Positions 45,901-57,900 of a stretch of 64,000 nt of DNA are shown piece after piece; the stretch's first letter is position 1; every line of letters starts with the position of its first letter. Below the pieces are notes generated by a model. The model had not been told where the DNA came from. It ran no database searches and worked only from the letters and a program-made list of their open reading frames with translations. The position numbers and the translations under genes were made by a program. This DNA comes from Struthio camelus (taxonomy: Eukaryota > Chordata > Aves > Struthioniformes > Struthionidae). Location: assembly GCF_040807025.1 (NCBI RefSeq), contig NC_090953.1, positions 23,668,997 through 23,732,996 of the forward strand, given 5' to 3'.

Positions 45901-48900
45901 TTTGTTATCTCTTTCCTAGGGGAGTAGAAACATGAATCTGCCCCTTCTTAACCTTTAACAGAGACCAGGAGGCTGCTGGGGAGTTTCTGTATTGAACCAG
46001 GCCTAGTACATCACAAGGCCGGTGCCACTTTATTTCCTCCAGGTTTGCTCAGGCACCTGCTTGGGGCCGGTTGGGCCCTGATCGCTCGGGGTGTGATGCG
46101 ACACGTGTGCTCTGAAGGGACCTAGTGATCCTGCGCTCGGAGCATGACCCCCATGCATCTCTTCTCCGCAGATGCTCTCCTTGCTCGTGTTCATTTCCAG
46201 CCTCTTTGTGCAGAGAGCAGCGTTTTGCCCTCTGGGTGCAGGGCCAAAAAAGTTTCCGTCTCAAATCAGCCTGTGCTTCCCACTCACAGGAGTTGCCAAC
46301 CATGTTCCCTGCCAGCAGCTTGGTGCCATCGAGCCCTTGGCCCAAGTGTCTCACACCTCCGTGACTCGACATGGCGAGGACCTGCCTCCCGCTGTTCAGC
46401 CCATCTCCCCCCACCAGCGCAGGCTCTGCACGGCTCGGGAGCCCGCCGGCATGAGAGCTTGCGTGGGGACCTGTGAGTTAGGGGGCTCGCAGGGTGTGCT
46501 GCCCCCTCGCCTGGGAGGAGCAGTGGTTTGCTGTACTGCTGCACCGTGGCCCTGTGCCCACCCCAGCTTTGCAGTGTTTAATGAAGGTGAGCAGGCATAT
46601 TTATGCCTGGCCTTGGGTGAAGGAGGAGGCTTGCAGCAAAGCCGAGATTAGGGGACGTAATTGAGGACAGAGAGCAAATAAATAGAGAGGCCTGGAACGC
46701 CTGTCTGCTCGGCCGGCCTTGGCCGTGCTGGAGGATGCGGGGCCGGCACGCACCTACCCCGAGGCAAACATTGCCTCATCCTGCACCCTCGTCCCGCAGC
46801 ATGGCAGTGTTGGAGATCTGCCGGGCGCTCAGGGGCCCAGGCTGCCCTTCTCCCTCACAGGAAAGGTGACCCGCTTGGGTGGAAACACCCCGCAAGGTGT
46901 GTTCAGCCCACCTCGTTCCTAGCTGCTGTTTAATAAGCATGGTGCCGTAGGAGGCCTTAATGGCGTAACAGCGTGCAGCAATGAGAAATGCTCATGGGAG
47001 GCTGTTTTGCAGGCTGGGTGTCATGAAAAAGCAGTGACAAAACAGGTACAGCTGCCAAGAAGGTAAGGGATGGTGGCTGCTTCAGTTGCTGATATCCTGG
47101 TCAGCCTCAGTGTCCTCTTGCAGTCCCTGCCTGCAGGGCTGCACAGAGCCCGGGGGTCAGCTCTGAGTCCTTCCCAGATGTTATCTCTCTAACCTTGTTG
47201 TAAAAGCCATCCCATGACAGTGACTTCATCTCTCCCCCATCCCTGGCAATCACTGGCTGCTCAGCCCTGCTCTTGGGAGGTTTGATTCTCCTCAGTGTCA
47301 AACCTCAGACTCTCCTGCTGCAGCAGCAGGCCATGTGTTTTTACCCCGTAAAAACGTTTTCTGAGGCTTGGCAGTCTCCCCTTGTCATCACTGAGTCAAA
47401 CAGTGGATGTTTAGGCCCCTTGTAGTCTTGGCGTGCAAATCCAAGCCAACTATCTCTCCAGTCTTCCTAGTTCTTCCTTTGGAATCACCTTGGAATACCT
47501 CTTTTCCCTGCAAAACCCTGCGTGAAGACTTCCCTTCATCCGCCTGCTCTGTGGCAGGCAGGGTTTGCTTCATGCTGTGTGGATTTTCCTTGGATGACTT
47601 ATGCACTTGCATCCCAGTCACACAGGAAAGGTTCCTCCCTAAGCCTGCGGAGCAGCTAATGCACCATCGCGCGATGTGGGGTCAGGAGGAATGACTTGGC
47701 CTTCTGTATCTTTGCTCTTTCCTTGTGGGACTAAATGTGACCCTGCATGTTTTTTCCTCTCTTTCTAGTATGTTTCCCAGTGTTATCCCAGACTGCGACC
47801 CCACCATTTCTCCCAGACTTTATCACACCTGTATGGCACCCATCTCCGTAAGTACGTGTACCACCATGTGGGCAGTGGGTTGCTTGCCTTGATGCCGTGT
47901 ATGCTATCCCCCAGCTCAAGTCATGCATCTCTACTAGAAAACGACGGTAACGTGACACTTCCCCTTCTGTGTAGATGCCAATATTGGTGCAGGATATCAG
48001 CCTGGGTTCTTCAGTTGTGTGCAAGCAAGGTTTGAGCTGGGAAGCCATAACGGGGGGCTTGTGGACCTCCAGCCTTTCTGGATTTGGCCAATAGACAATG
48101 AAAGGTTTTGATTTTCCAGCATGATCCCCCTGAGGCATTTAGATCTTGGAGCAGGTGGCCTCTTTCCCATCCAACTTCTCAAGGATTGAGTCCTGTCTGT
48201 TCCTACTTCAGAGATGGCTGCATTTAGGGTGCTGGTTGGAGATGGTGTCTCAGAATAGGCCCCTGTCCCATAGCAGCATGTCTGAGCTCCCCATCCCTCC
48301 CCTTTGGTATATTTATTGCCCACTCGACCTTATTTCCCCTCTTCTGGCAGCTGGCCGTGCTCATTGGCTTGTCCCTGCTGGTGAAACGCAAGCGTCTCCA
48401 CCCGAGCTGCTGGAATGGCGTCCCTGGACTGCTGAGGTACCCAGTCCTACCCAGTGCCTTGGCCCCGCTGCAGCATCCGATTCAAGGGTCCCAACTTCGA
48501 GGGTCCCAGCCTTAGCCTCTCTCTGTCATGGGGCCTTGGTGTCGCGCAGCAAAGGGAGTGGTAGGGTGTGGAGGTGCAGCCCCCTGGCTGGCATGTGATA
48601 AACCAGCTCTGGGGTGGTGGAACCCCCCCACCGAGGGTTCTTAGTGCCAAGCTAACGCTAACACTCTGCCCTGCTCTCCCCCTCCCGCCCTGCTTTTGCA
48701 GCCCAGCCAATTTTCTGGAGGAGGAGGGAAACCAAGGGCTGGTGGCCGCGGTGTTTGGCATCCTCTTCTCCTCCCTCTGTGTGCTGGTGCTGGACAGTGA
48801 CCCCCTGCCTCTCATCTCTGACTCGTCCCGGCGCAACCATGGTAAGAGTGAGCACTGTCCCTGCCCTGTAAGGTTGGCTTCGAAGCAAGGTGGACACCCT

Positions 48901-51900
48901 GTTCCTCCCAACCCCAGTTGGGGCAGCCCTTTCCCAAAAGCACTGATTCGCGGCAGGGAGGTCAGCTGGGCTGGACAGGCTGAACCACGCAGCGGGCCTG
49001 AGCCATGCAGCAAGCTTTGCATCGAGCTGGCTCAGACATGCCCTCACCACGTGGCCAGGGCCAGCAGTGCCACAGGACAAGGTCCAAACCTGTCTGGGGG
49101 TGGCAGGAGTGAGGTCTTCCCTGTGGCCTCCCCCAGGCACCAGCGATGGGCTGAGGCTGCCAGAGCCCTGGGCCGGCTGCTGCGGCTGGAGGAGGAGACA
49201 GAGCTGTTATAAGTGACATCCTTGCACTGGCCTGGCCCACCAGGGTCCAGCTTTGCGTGGCATCTTCCACCCCTCTCTGCAATCTGTACGCGTTACTTTG
49301 CCTCTTCATCCTGAGCCGAACTGCGAGCGCTTCCTTCTCTTCCTTGCCTGTTTTGTTTTCTCTCCTCTCTTCCCGCCCTCCTGTCTAGAGTACTGGAAGA
49401 TCCTGGCTTTGCTCTATTACCCTGCCTTCTACTACCCCCTGGTTGCCTGTGCCACCGTCAGGCACAGAGCCAGCTACCTCGTGGGCTGCCTGCTCTCCTG
49501 GTGCCACTGCGTGGTCCATATCTGGCAGAAGGTGGATTGTCCACAGTCGCCTAAGGTACGTGTCCCCCTCCCAGGTGCTCCCTGTGGCCTGCAAGGAGGT
49601 GGGAGGCTGTGGCTGGTGGGACCCAGGTCTCGGGGGGGCTTTTTTGTCTCTTGCAATGGGGATGCGTTGGAGGGAGGCTCAGAGAAGTGGTTTTAAGGTG
49701 TGCCATAGGCACACGTGCTCCTGCCCAGGGCTAGACCCCAAGGCTGGGGAGGTCTTGCATGTAACAACTCTCCCTCTCTCCAGATATACAGGTATTACTC
49801 CATGCTCTCTTACCTCCCTATTATCTTCTGTCTCGTGATCTTAAGTCTTTGGTATCCAGCCCTGCTGATCCGGAGCTTCATGGGGCAGGAGGAGTCCTTG
49901 GAGAAGGAGGTAAAACCTTCTGGTACCCTTGTAGATGCATGTGCTGTGTGGGGAGGGTGACAGCGTGGGGAAACCCTTCGGTGGACCTTGGCCACCTGCG
50001 TGGTTTTGGGAATGATGGTACTGGTTCATGGCACAAACTTGCCTGGCTCCCTGGGGATGGGAGAAGTTTCCCTGTCCCCATCCCTCAGCTCTCCCACCCG
50101 TCGGCTGTCCCCGCGGGCCCTCTGATGGCAAAGGAACGAGCAATTTGCAGCTCTGTTTATCTTGCTGGATTTGAAGAGAGTGAAAATCCATCTTTGGAGT
50201 AAACTCCTTAGCGCAAGAGGCTTAGGCATCAATGCGCCCCATTCAAGCTGGGACTGGGGGAGTGCTGTTTTCCCAGCAGGTTGGAGGTAAGCAGTGATAA
50301 TCCAGAGGCCTTTCGGAAATGCCGGTCTTTGTTGAGAGAAGGGGAGGAGAAACCTACTTCAAAACAGCCATCGGCCCAAGCGTGGACTGAAGTGACCCTC
50401 AAGCGTTTGCACTAAGCTGGCTGGTGGAAATGAGCTTATTCAGGCTTTGCTTTTTGGCCAGAGTGTCGTGCCGGCGATGCTGGTTTTAGGCGTTGTTGTT
50501 TATGGGAATAAGGCAGATTTCTTTCCGCCTTCCAGGCGCCAGAAGGTTTGCTGCTAGCACAACGAAAATAGATTTGTTAGGTGAACGAGGGCTTGGTTAA
50601 CATCTCCGGGAGCCGCAACCTGCCCCAGGCACGGAGGGCACCCACGAGGCGTTGTGCTCTGGAGGGATGCCCGGGGGACAGCAGCGCAAGGGGACGGCTG
50701 CTGGCTGAGATGGGGACGCACCGTCGGCAGCTCTGTACCAGCCCCCTGGCCTGGGGTGGGGGAAGTAGCATCCAAAACCGGGGCCCCCAAAGGTAGAGTC
50801 GCCTCTCCCTTCTGTCCGAGTGTCCCATGCTCAAATCGGGCAACTTACTGCTGCTTTGCTTAAGGTTACAGGGAGAGGCTATTATAAGAAGTACCTCAAG
50901 TCTATCCTGTCCAAACGATCTCAGAAGGACAGGTAAGGACAGCACCTTCCTGCTGGACACCTGGGGAGGGGGCCGGTGAAGCAAAAAGAGCTGTGTAGCC
51001 CATAAAGGCAAGGCTTTTCGTCCCCAGTGCATGCCCGTAGCTCACCCTCTGCATGATCAGAGTGTGCCTGTGCCACCCCTGCCTGGCTGCCTCTTGGGCA
51101 CCTGCTGTCTGCAAGGGGGACAGACTGTCCTCCCCCCATCATGTCCCCTCCCCTGTTCAAGACATACTTTTCACTCTCTTCTTGCTATTCCTCCTCTAGC
51201 TCCACGAAGATAGAAAAGAGCTGCTTGTCAAGGGTCCGGACGTATTTGTGCTCCTATGTCTATGCTCCCCAAGAAGGTAGGGTATGGGCTTGCCCGGGAT
51301 GTGCTCTTTGCTGTAGTAGCAGCTCGGCGAACAGTCTGCTTCCCCCGGGGAAAGCAAATGCCTTCCTTGGCTCTCGCGCCAAAGCATCTGTGCCGTGACA
51401 GCTGCCGCCCGGGACACGTGCGACGCCTCGGCTTGCACAAACTGTTGCAGCTCAGGATGGGGAGATGGAGCAGGGTGGTGCCAGGAGTTTCCTCCTGTCC
51501 CAGGCTCCCCCCGAACGCAGGCTGCAGAGCCCATTGGGACAGGAAGGAGCTTGGTGCCAGGCCTCCTGCCTCCTCCTGTGCCTGCCCTGCTTGGTCGGGA
51601 TGGGGGAGATGGTGAAGTTCAGGGATGGGTTTTGGTAACGTTGCAGCTGATGCTTGCTAATGTTATAAGTCAATAAAATCCCCAATAGGGGAGTAATAGG
51701 GAATCACTCAACCCTCTCTCTTCATGCAAGAAGTAGGGGCTCTCAAGGGAGGCGGCACCCAAGGGACGCTGCTCTGCCCTTGACGCACGCCCTGCTGTAG
51801 GGTGCTGTGGGCCCACAACGTGTGGTGGAGTTGAGGGAAGGGGGGACACCCTGAGAGAAGGGAAATGCAGCCAGCTGAAGGATGGAGAAATCGCTTCTGG

Positions 51901-54900
51901 CTCCTGAGCCTTAAATCCCTGGAGGCTGGGAAAGTACTGGGGGAAATATCAGCCAGTATGTGGCCACGCTGTTGTAGCGCTCTTCCCTGGGCGTTGACTT
52001 TGGCCGCTGGGTTGGACGGACCCACAGCCCGCTCTAGGACTGCGGTTTCCCTGCTCCGATCCCAGAGCTTGGCTTCTCCATAATACACACCTCCAATTCT
52101 GCATTCACAGGTTTCCGGATCCCGCTGAAGCTCGTCCTGTCCATAACCACGTCTGTGATCGCTGTGTACCAGGTGACTCTGCAGCAAGCCTCTCTGGCCG
52201 TTTCCTCTGGGAGCAGGGGAGCGCAGAGGGCATTGCTGTGGCCCCCCAAGTGCAGCCCAACTGCAGGACCCCAGTAGCACGGAGGAAGGACTGTGCGACT
52301 GAGGGTTGGGACAGGCCTTTGCCAGGGATGGTATTAGCGTGCCTTAAGCGTGCCATCCCTTGTCTGAGCTGCGGTGCCTGGCCATGTGCTGCCATGGCTT
52401 AGCCAGCCTTAAGTCTCTAAGCCAACCTGGTGGCTTGTGGTCACCCTGCCATATTCTCAGTAGTGGGGTGCTGCGACATTTGGGTTCACATATGCCTTAG
52501 GAGAGCCACTGCAGCATCACCTTGGCCTCTACCGGGGCTGTTGCCTCTTCTCTAGCAGGGTCCCTTCTTCCTAGCCACAGGGAGACCTGGGTGCTGGGCT
52601 TCTTACCCACTGCTGGGGCTGGATGTCACCCATCCAAGCACTGGCTCTGCAAGTTGCTGCCCATCTCCTTGTCCCAAGGCGCTGCCTTGGATGCTGCCTT
52701 TTGCATCTTTAGTTTGTACCTCTTCAGATCTGCTCCTTTCCACTGGCCGTGGAGCTTCCCAGCCCTCCCTTGTCCCCTTCCTGTGAGGCAGAAGATGGAA
52801 GTGTCCCCAGCCCATGAGAGTGGGCAGGCCCTTTCCCAGGGTACTGCTCACTCGGGCATCCCTTGCAGGTAGCCCTGCTGCTCCTCGTGGCCGTCGTTCC
52901 CACTATTCAGATCGTGCGGGCGGGAATGACGAAGGACGTGGTCGTGCTGCTGGTCCAGTTTGGCCTGGTGCCCTCGGAGAACCCCGGCGGCGTCCCGGGT
53001 GACATGGAGATGGAGCTCAACACTGTCAAGTACTACCTGTGGTCGGTGGAAGGTGGGTGGCTCTGTCCATACTCGCCCCCCTCAGTCCTGTCCCCAGCCT
53101 CAATCTGGGGGCCAGCAGCCCCCTCCAGTCCAAACAGCACCGTGAACTCCCTTTCCCGTCCCTTCCCAAATAATGTGTGTCCCTCTCCCTGCATTACACA
53201 GCCATCCGATTCAAGGCAGCCTGTTCATTTTGGTGACAAGAGCTATCTGTGTGCATGCCTCGCAAGCCCTTTAAGCGTGCCGTGCCTCAGTTTCCCCACC
53301 CGTATGACTCACGTTCCCTTTCCTCCCGGAGGTGGCATGGAGAGATGCATCGGGACCTGGGGTTGCGCGGCAAGCAGAGTGGACTGGAGCGCTGCCCCGG
53401 GAACAGGCTGAGTTTCTCCCAACCTCCCCTGACTGGGTAAAGCAGGATGCACTTCCCGACCCCTCGCAGGCTGCGTTTGAAGGCTGGGGAGTTGGAAAAA
53501 AAAAAAAAAAAAAAAACCAGCTGCCTCTGCGCAAACCTGAGCCGCGAAGACATGAAAGGCAAACGCGCGAGCCTGGTCGTGCGCCAGGCATCTCTGAGGG
53601 GCTGCTGAGTGCCAAGAGCCGAGGAGGGGAGAGCCAGCAACCCTGGGCGGCAGCTGCTGTTGTTCAGGCGGGCTTTGATATGTGCTGGAATTGAGCAGAT
53701 GGCACCTTGTCTCCGTAGCTCCAAAGCCCCCATGCGGAGCCGCGAGGGGGGATGAGCTAATTGAAAGCCCTGGACGGGGACGGGGTGCAGGGCTGTCAGG
53801 GAGACTGCTCTGCCTCGATGGTGTAGCCCTCAGGTCCAGCCAGCCAAGGAGGCCTTTCTACAGCCCTTCCCAAATCACCGAGTCTCTCGTATCCTTTTTA
53901 CTGGCTTTGCTTTCCTGATGCGTCCATCACTCTTGCCATACCTCCTCCTTCCCCCGCCGCTTGCTTTCCCCGTGCATCCCTTTTCTTGGGAACATCTTTC
54001 AAGGCTCTTTCCTTTGCACTGCCTATGACGTCTTGCTCAGTCATATTTCCAATGCTGAGCTATCCTGGCTGCCTGCATCTTTCCACTGAGCCTGTCTCAC
54101 CAGCGCTGGCAATGTTATTCATGGGTGATGGAGAAGGGTCTCCCTGCATTGCAAAGGGGCTGGGGAGGGAAACTGAGGCACAGTGCAGCTCCAGACCATG
54201 CCTATGGGCATTTCCATGCATCACTTAGCCCCCTGCAATGTTCCTGGATTGTGCATGCAGCTTTTGAGCTATTTTTCCAAATGAGCCTGGCAATTCCCCT
54301 GAGACAAAGCACAGCTGTGAGATCAAGTGGTGTTCGCCATGGGGCAGAGAGGCCAGCGCAGCCCCGGGCTGGGCTCCAAGCAGGGCGGACACAGCGCTCA
54401 GCTCGTGGGACAGGGATTGCTCCTGTCTCAGGGGGAGACGCAGGCTGGGCCTGGGGCATCTGGGGCAGACCAGGCATCCGCCCTGTCTCACTGGGTGCAA
54501 AATCAAGGGGACAAACAGCAGCTCACCATAAAGGTGAAGGCACCAAATAACGTGAGCTGGCACTGGTTTGCCCTTGCCTGTCCCATTCCTTGAGCTGCCC
54601 CGCTCTGATGCTGGCTGTCTCCCCCTGCTCTGTGCAGTATGTTACATCTGCTCCTTGGTGCTCTGCTGCCTGCTGACGTTTGCCATGCTGATGAGGACCC
54701 TGGTGATGCACAGGTAAGGTGCCGGCCGCGCTCCCGCGTCCCCACTCCGTCGCCCAAGCTGGGCAGCTGTGATGGAGGACATGGGATCGCTGCTTCTTCC
54801 CCGCTCCCGCTTCACGTCCTCGCTGCTGCGCCCTCACCTCCCCGTGGCTGTCGGGCTGCCCAGTGCTGAGCCTGGGTGCAGCCGGCCTCCGATCTCCCTC

Positions 54901-57900
54901 CCCGCAGGAACAACCTGAAGGCTTTGTACCAAGGGGCTGTGCTGGATGTTTTCTACAAAGCCCACATCCTGCGCCCTTCCCGACGAGCCGTCGTCTGCTG
55001 GATGAGCTTCGCCAGCTTCCAGACTGCTTTTGCCTGCCTGGGTAAATGCATGAGTTCCCTGAACCCCTTTCTACCCTGTTTCGTGGTCCCTGTTTGTAGC
55101 CGCTGTCCTGTGGGACAGACTCAATGCCAGTCACGGGAGCTGGTCTTGGTTATACAGTGCAGCAGAGCCCAGGTTGGCCCAGGTGTTTTGCTCTGAAGTT
55201 AAGCGCTATCCTGATTTCTGGCCCTATCCTCCAGGTTGTCTTTGTGGTCCCCAAGGGTCTGCATGGAGGGTATTCGGGGGAGAGCAGCGGTCCCCATACT
55301 GGGACAACCGGCGTAGGCAGCGTCAGCCTTTTCGGAGGAGGCAGGAACGGCAGTGGCTTAAGCTGCGGTGACGGTGGGCAAGAAGGGATAGCTCAGGGGC
55401 CTTTGTTCCTCTTTCCCCAAATGCAGTCTGGCCTTCTGCAGGGAAAACCATGCTGAACACCAAATGGTTGGGAGAAAGAGAGGATAGGAGAAAGAAGGGG
55501 GGTGGGGGGGAAGAGAGAGACTTTTTGGCTCAAGTCCAAATATTTTGATTTGGGAAGCTGTCGCAGCATCTCGTGCGAAGGACTGTCTGTCTCCTCCAGT
55601 CTCAGGCTTTCTGTGCCGGGGTGCCCCTTGCTATGCACGTGGTGCCTTCCCCCGAGCCTGGCCCAGCATCTCCCTAGCCCTGAAAAGAGGCAGCTGGGCC
55701 ATGTAAGGCTGCAAGAAATAAAAGGGAGTTGAATCCTCTCCGTGCTTACTCCAGCATGGTTTGGACGTGTTTTAAAGCTTCTCTACCTAATGGTAGAGGA
55801 GCATAGGGACATCCCTCTGGGCAGCATTTGCTGTGACTTATGTGCAATTCCAGGCCATATCAGCACTCCAAGGCCACCAAGGGGCATTTTGCTCTTGCCT
55901 GTATAGGAGAATAAAGCTGAGGGGTCTGGAGAGGTGACTGCTGACGGATGGGTGACCACCAGCTCTGCTGCTGCGCTCTGAAAAGGGCACTTATTTTGCA
56001 GGCCAGTTGCAGAGATGATGGATGTGAAGGTAGGAGCTGGGGAGCGCCGCTCTGCTGGCAGCTTCTTGCACCCCTTTACAAGCAAGGAACAGCTTTTGTT
56101 GCCACTGAGTACTTGGTGTTTCCCTGCCAAGGCTGAGTCCATCTTGCTTGCAGCATCTTCCAGCCAAATGCTGTGAATCTGACTGCTGTTTAAAACTCTA
56201 TTTTTCAAGTCATTACAACACAGCACTTGAGCTGAATGAATGAGCCGTGCACTGCTCGGCCTCCAACTGCTCCCATCTTAGATCAGGCGAAATGAACTGC
56301 AGTCACTGCTGATCTCGGTATGATTTATGATTAGAAATCACAGCTCAGGCTGATTTTTGTGATGAGAAATCGTAGTTGCAGCCCCCAGAGATGGCTCTTC
56401 TCTGTGGGGATAATGCAGTGCATGATAAGAAAGGCTGAACTCGTAATTAAATCCAGCGCGAAGCATTGTGTTTGGAGGGGGGAGGCAGGTAAGGATCTCG
56501 CAGTCTTTTTATGGGATTAAAATGAAAGACATGCTAGGAAGTGAGCATGGATTTGGGGAATAAGAAGAAGCAGGGGGAGATGACTCTTGTCCTTTTTGCA
56601 AGGCTGCTTGGGGACACCAAGCTGGTTGGGAACATGTGGCTGCGTGGCTTTGTCTCTGTGCCCTGAGAAGGTGGAGGCTTATGGCTGTGTGGCTTAGGGC
56701 TCCAGGAAGCTCCTCTCAGCCTTAATTTGGGTTTCTTTACATGGTGCAACCCCAGGAATCAGGCGGGTTTGTCAAAGCAACCTCTGTGAGTATGGTATGG
56801 AGCTGGAAGGCAGAGCAGATGCACCTAAGTGGTTTGGCAGTGCAAATCCTACTGTAAATGCAACAAGATTTGTCATCTTCAGTCACATGCAGCCTGAACT
56901 GTCCTGGAGCCAGGAGGAAGGGGCCCTCCACAGAAGAGCCATAAATCTGGCTCTTTTTGCTCTGTAATGTGATGTTCTCCCTCTTTGGCCAATACTTTCC
57001 TCAGCCTGGTGTTGGTTTCCTCCACTTCTTCCTTCCTTCCCTCTGTGGTCATTTCCCCCCTGTGTCTCCCTCAAGGTCTCCTCATCCAGCAAGTGATTTT
57101 CTTCATCTGCTCGGTGGCTTTTACCTTCTTCTTTGTCATCCCACTCCAATCTGGCACGAACATGTACCTCTTCAAAATCCTTCAGAACATGTGGTGAGTG
57201 TTCATCAGCCCTCGGTCCTCAGACGAGAGGCAGGAGGGATGGCAGACTGTTCCTCAGGCGTCTTCCCCAGTGCAGGAACCCCAGGCAGATGTCCTGTCAG
57301 GGAATGAGCCATGATGTGATCCGCCTCTCTGTCGAGTTTCGGGATACTCTGTTAAGAGAAGGGTTTATCTTGGGCTCCTCCTGCTTTGCTGAAGATTTCT
57401 CATGCCTGGAATGGTGTCTCAAGCCTGGGACCCTTCCACTTTCCAAACTGCCCCTTCTCTCCTGGCCAGGCCCTTTTGGCTGACCCTGGTCATTGCTGTG
57501 ATCGTGCAAAATCTGGCAGCTCACTACCAATTCCTGGAGCAGCATCCCCTACGGAAGGAGCTGACCAACAGGTATGGGGATGTGGGAGCCTTCTGGGAAG
57601 CTGAGGGGCAGAGCTGCTCCGTCCTGAGGCCCAGGACCTAGGGAACCTTGCAGTGGGTTTACACCCGGCTCTGATGTCTGGCTTCCTCTTTGCTGTGTCT
57701 ATTCTGTGAAATGTGGAATGGAGACAGCCTGCAGGTTTAGGGGTTTTTAGTGGCTTTGCTCCCAGAGAGGATTCTTTGCTGGCTATGGATAAGGCTGTTG
57801 TCCATATGTAGCCTTGCTCTTGCTGGATTGGAGCTAGTAAGATCTGTCCTCTGCCCCATCACCTCTATCTGTAAACCTCAGAGCAGTCTCGGAGCCCACA

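Larger units (their letters stand above)
42902..47768 (+). other. STRA6: STRA6 intron 1 (4.9 kb)
   Basis: Unique sequence with MIR-like fragments near 43105-43160 (minus) and 44860-44955 (plus). No additional exon is needed for the frame, and none was seen. The open frames here (up to about 190 codons) carry no recognisable protein. Confidence 0.8.
53053..54637 (+). other. STRA6: STRA6 intron 10 (1.6 kb)
   Basis: It contains a minus-strand MIR-like fragment (53230-53310), a 21-A run (53496-53516) and a short plus-strand MIR core (54160-54190). No extra exon was seen. Confidence 0.8.
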
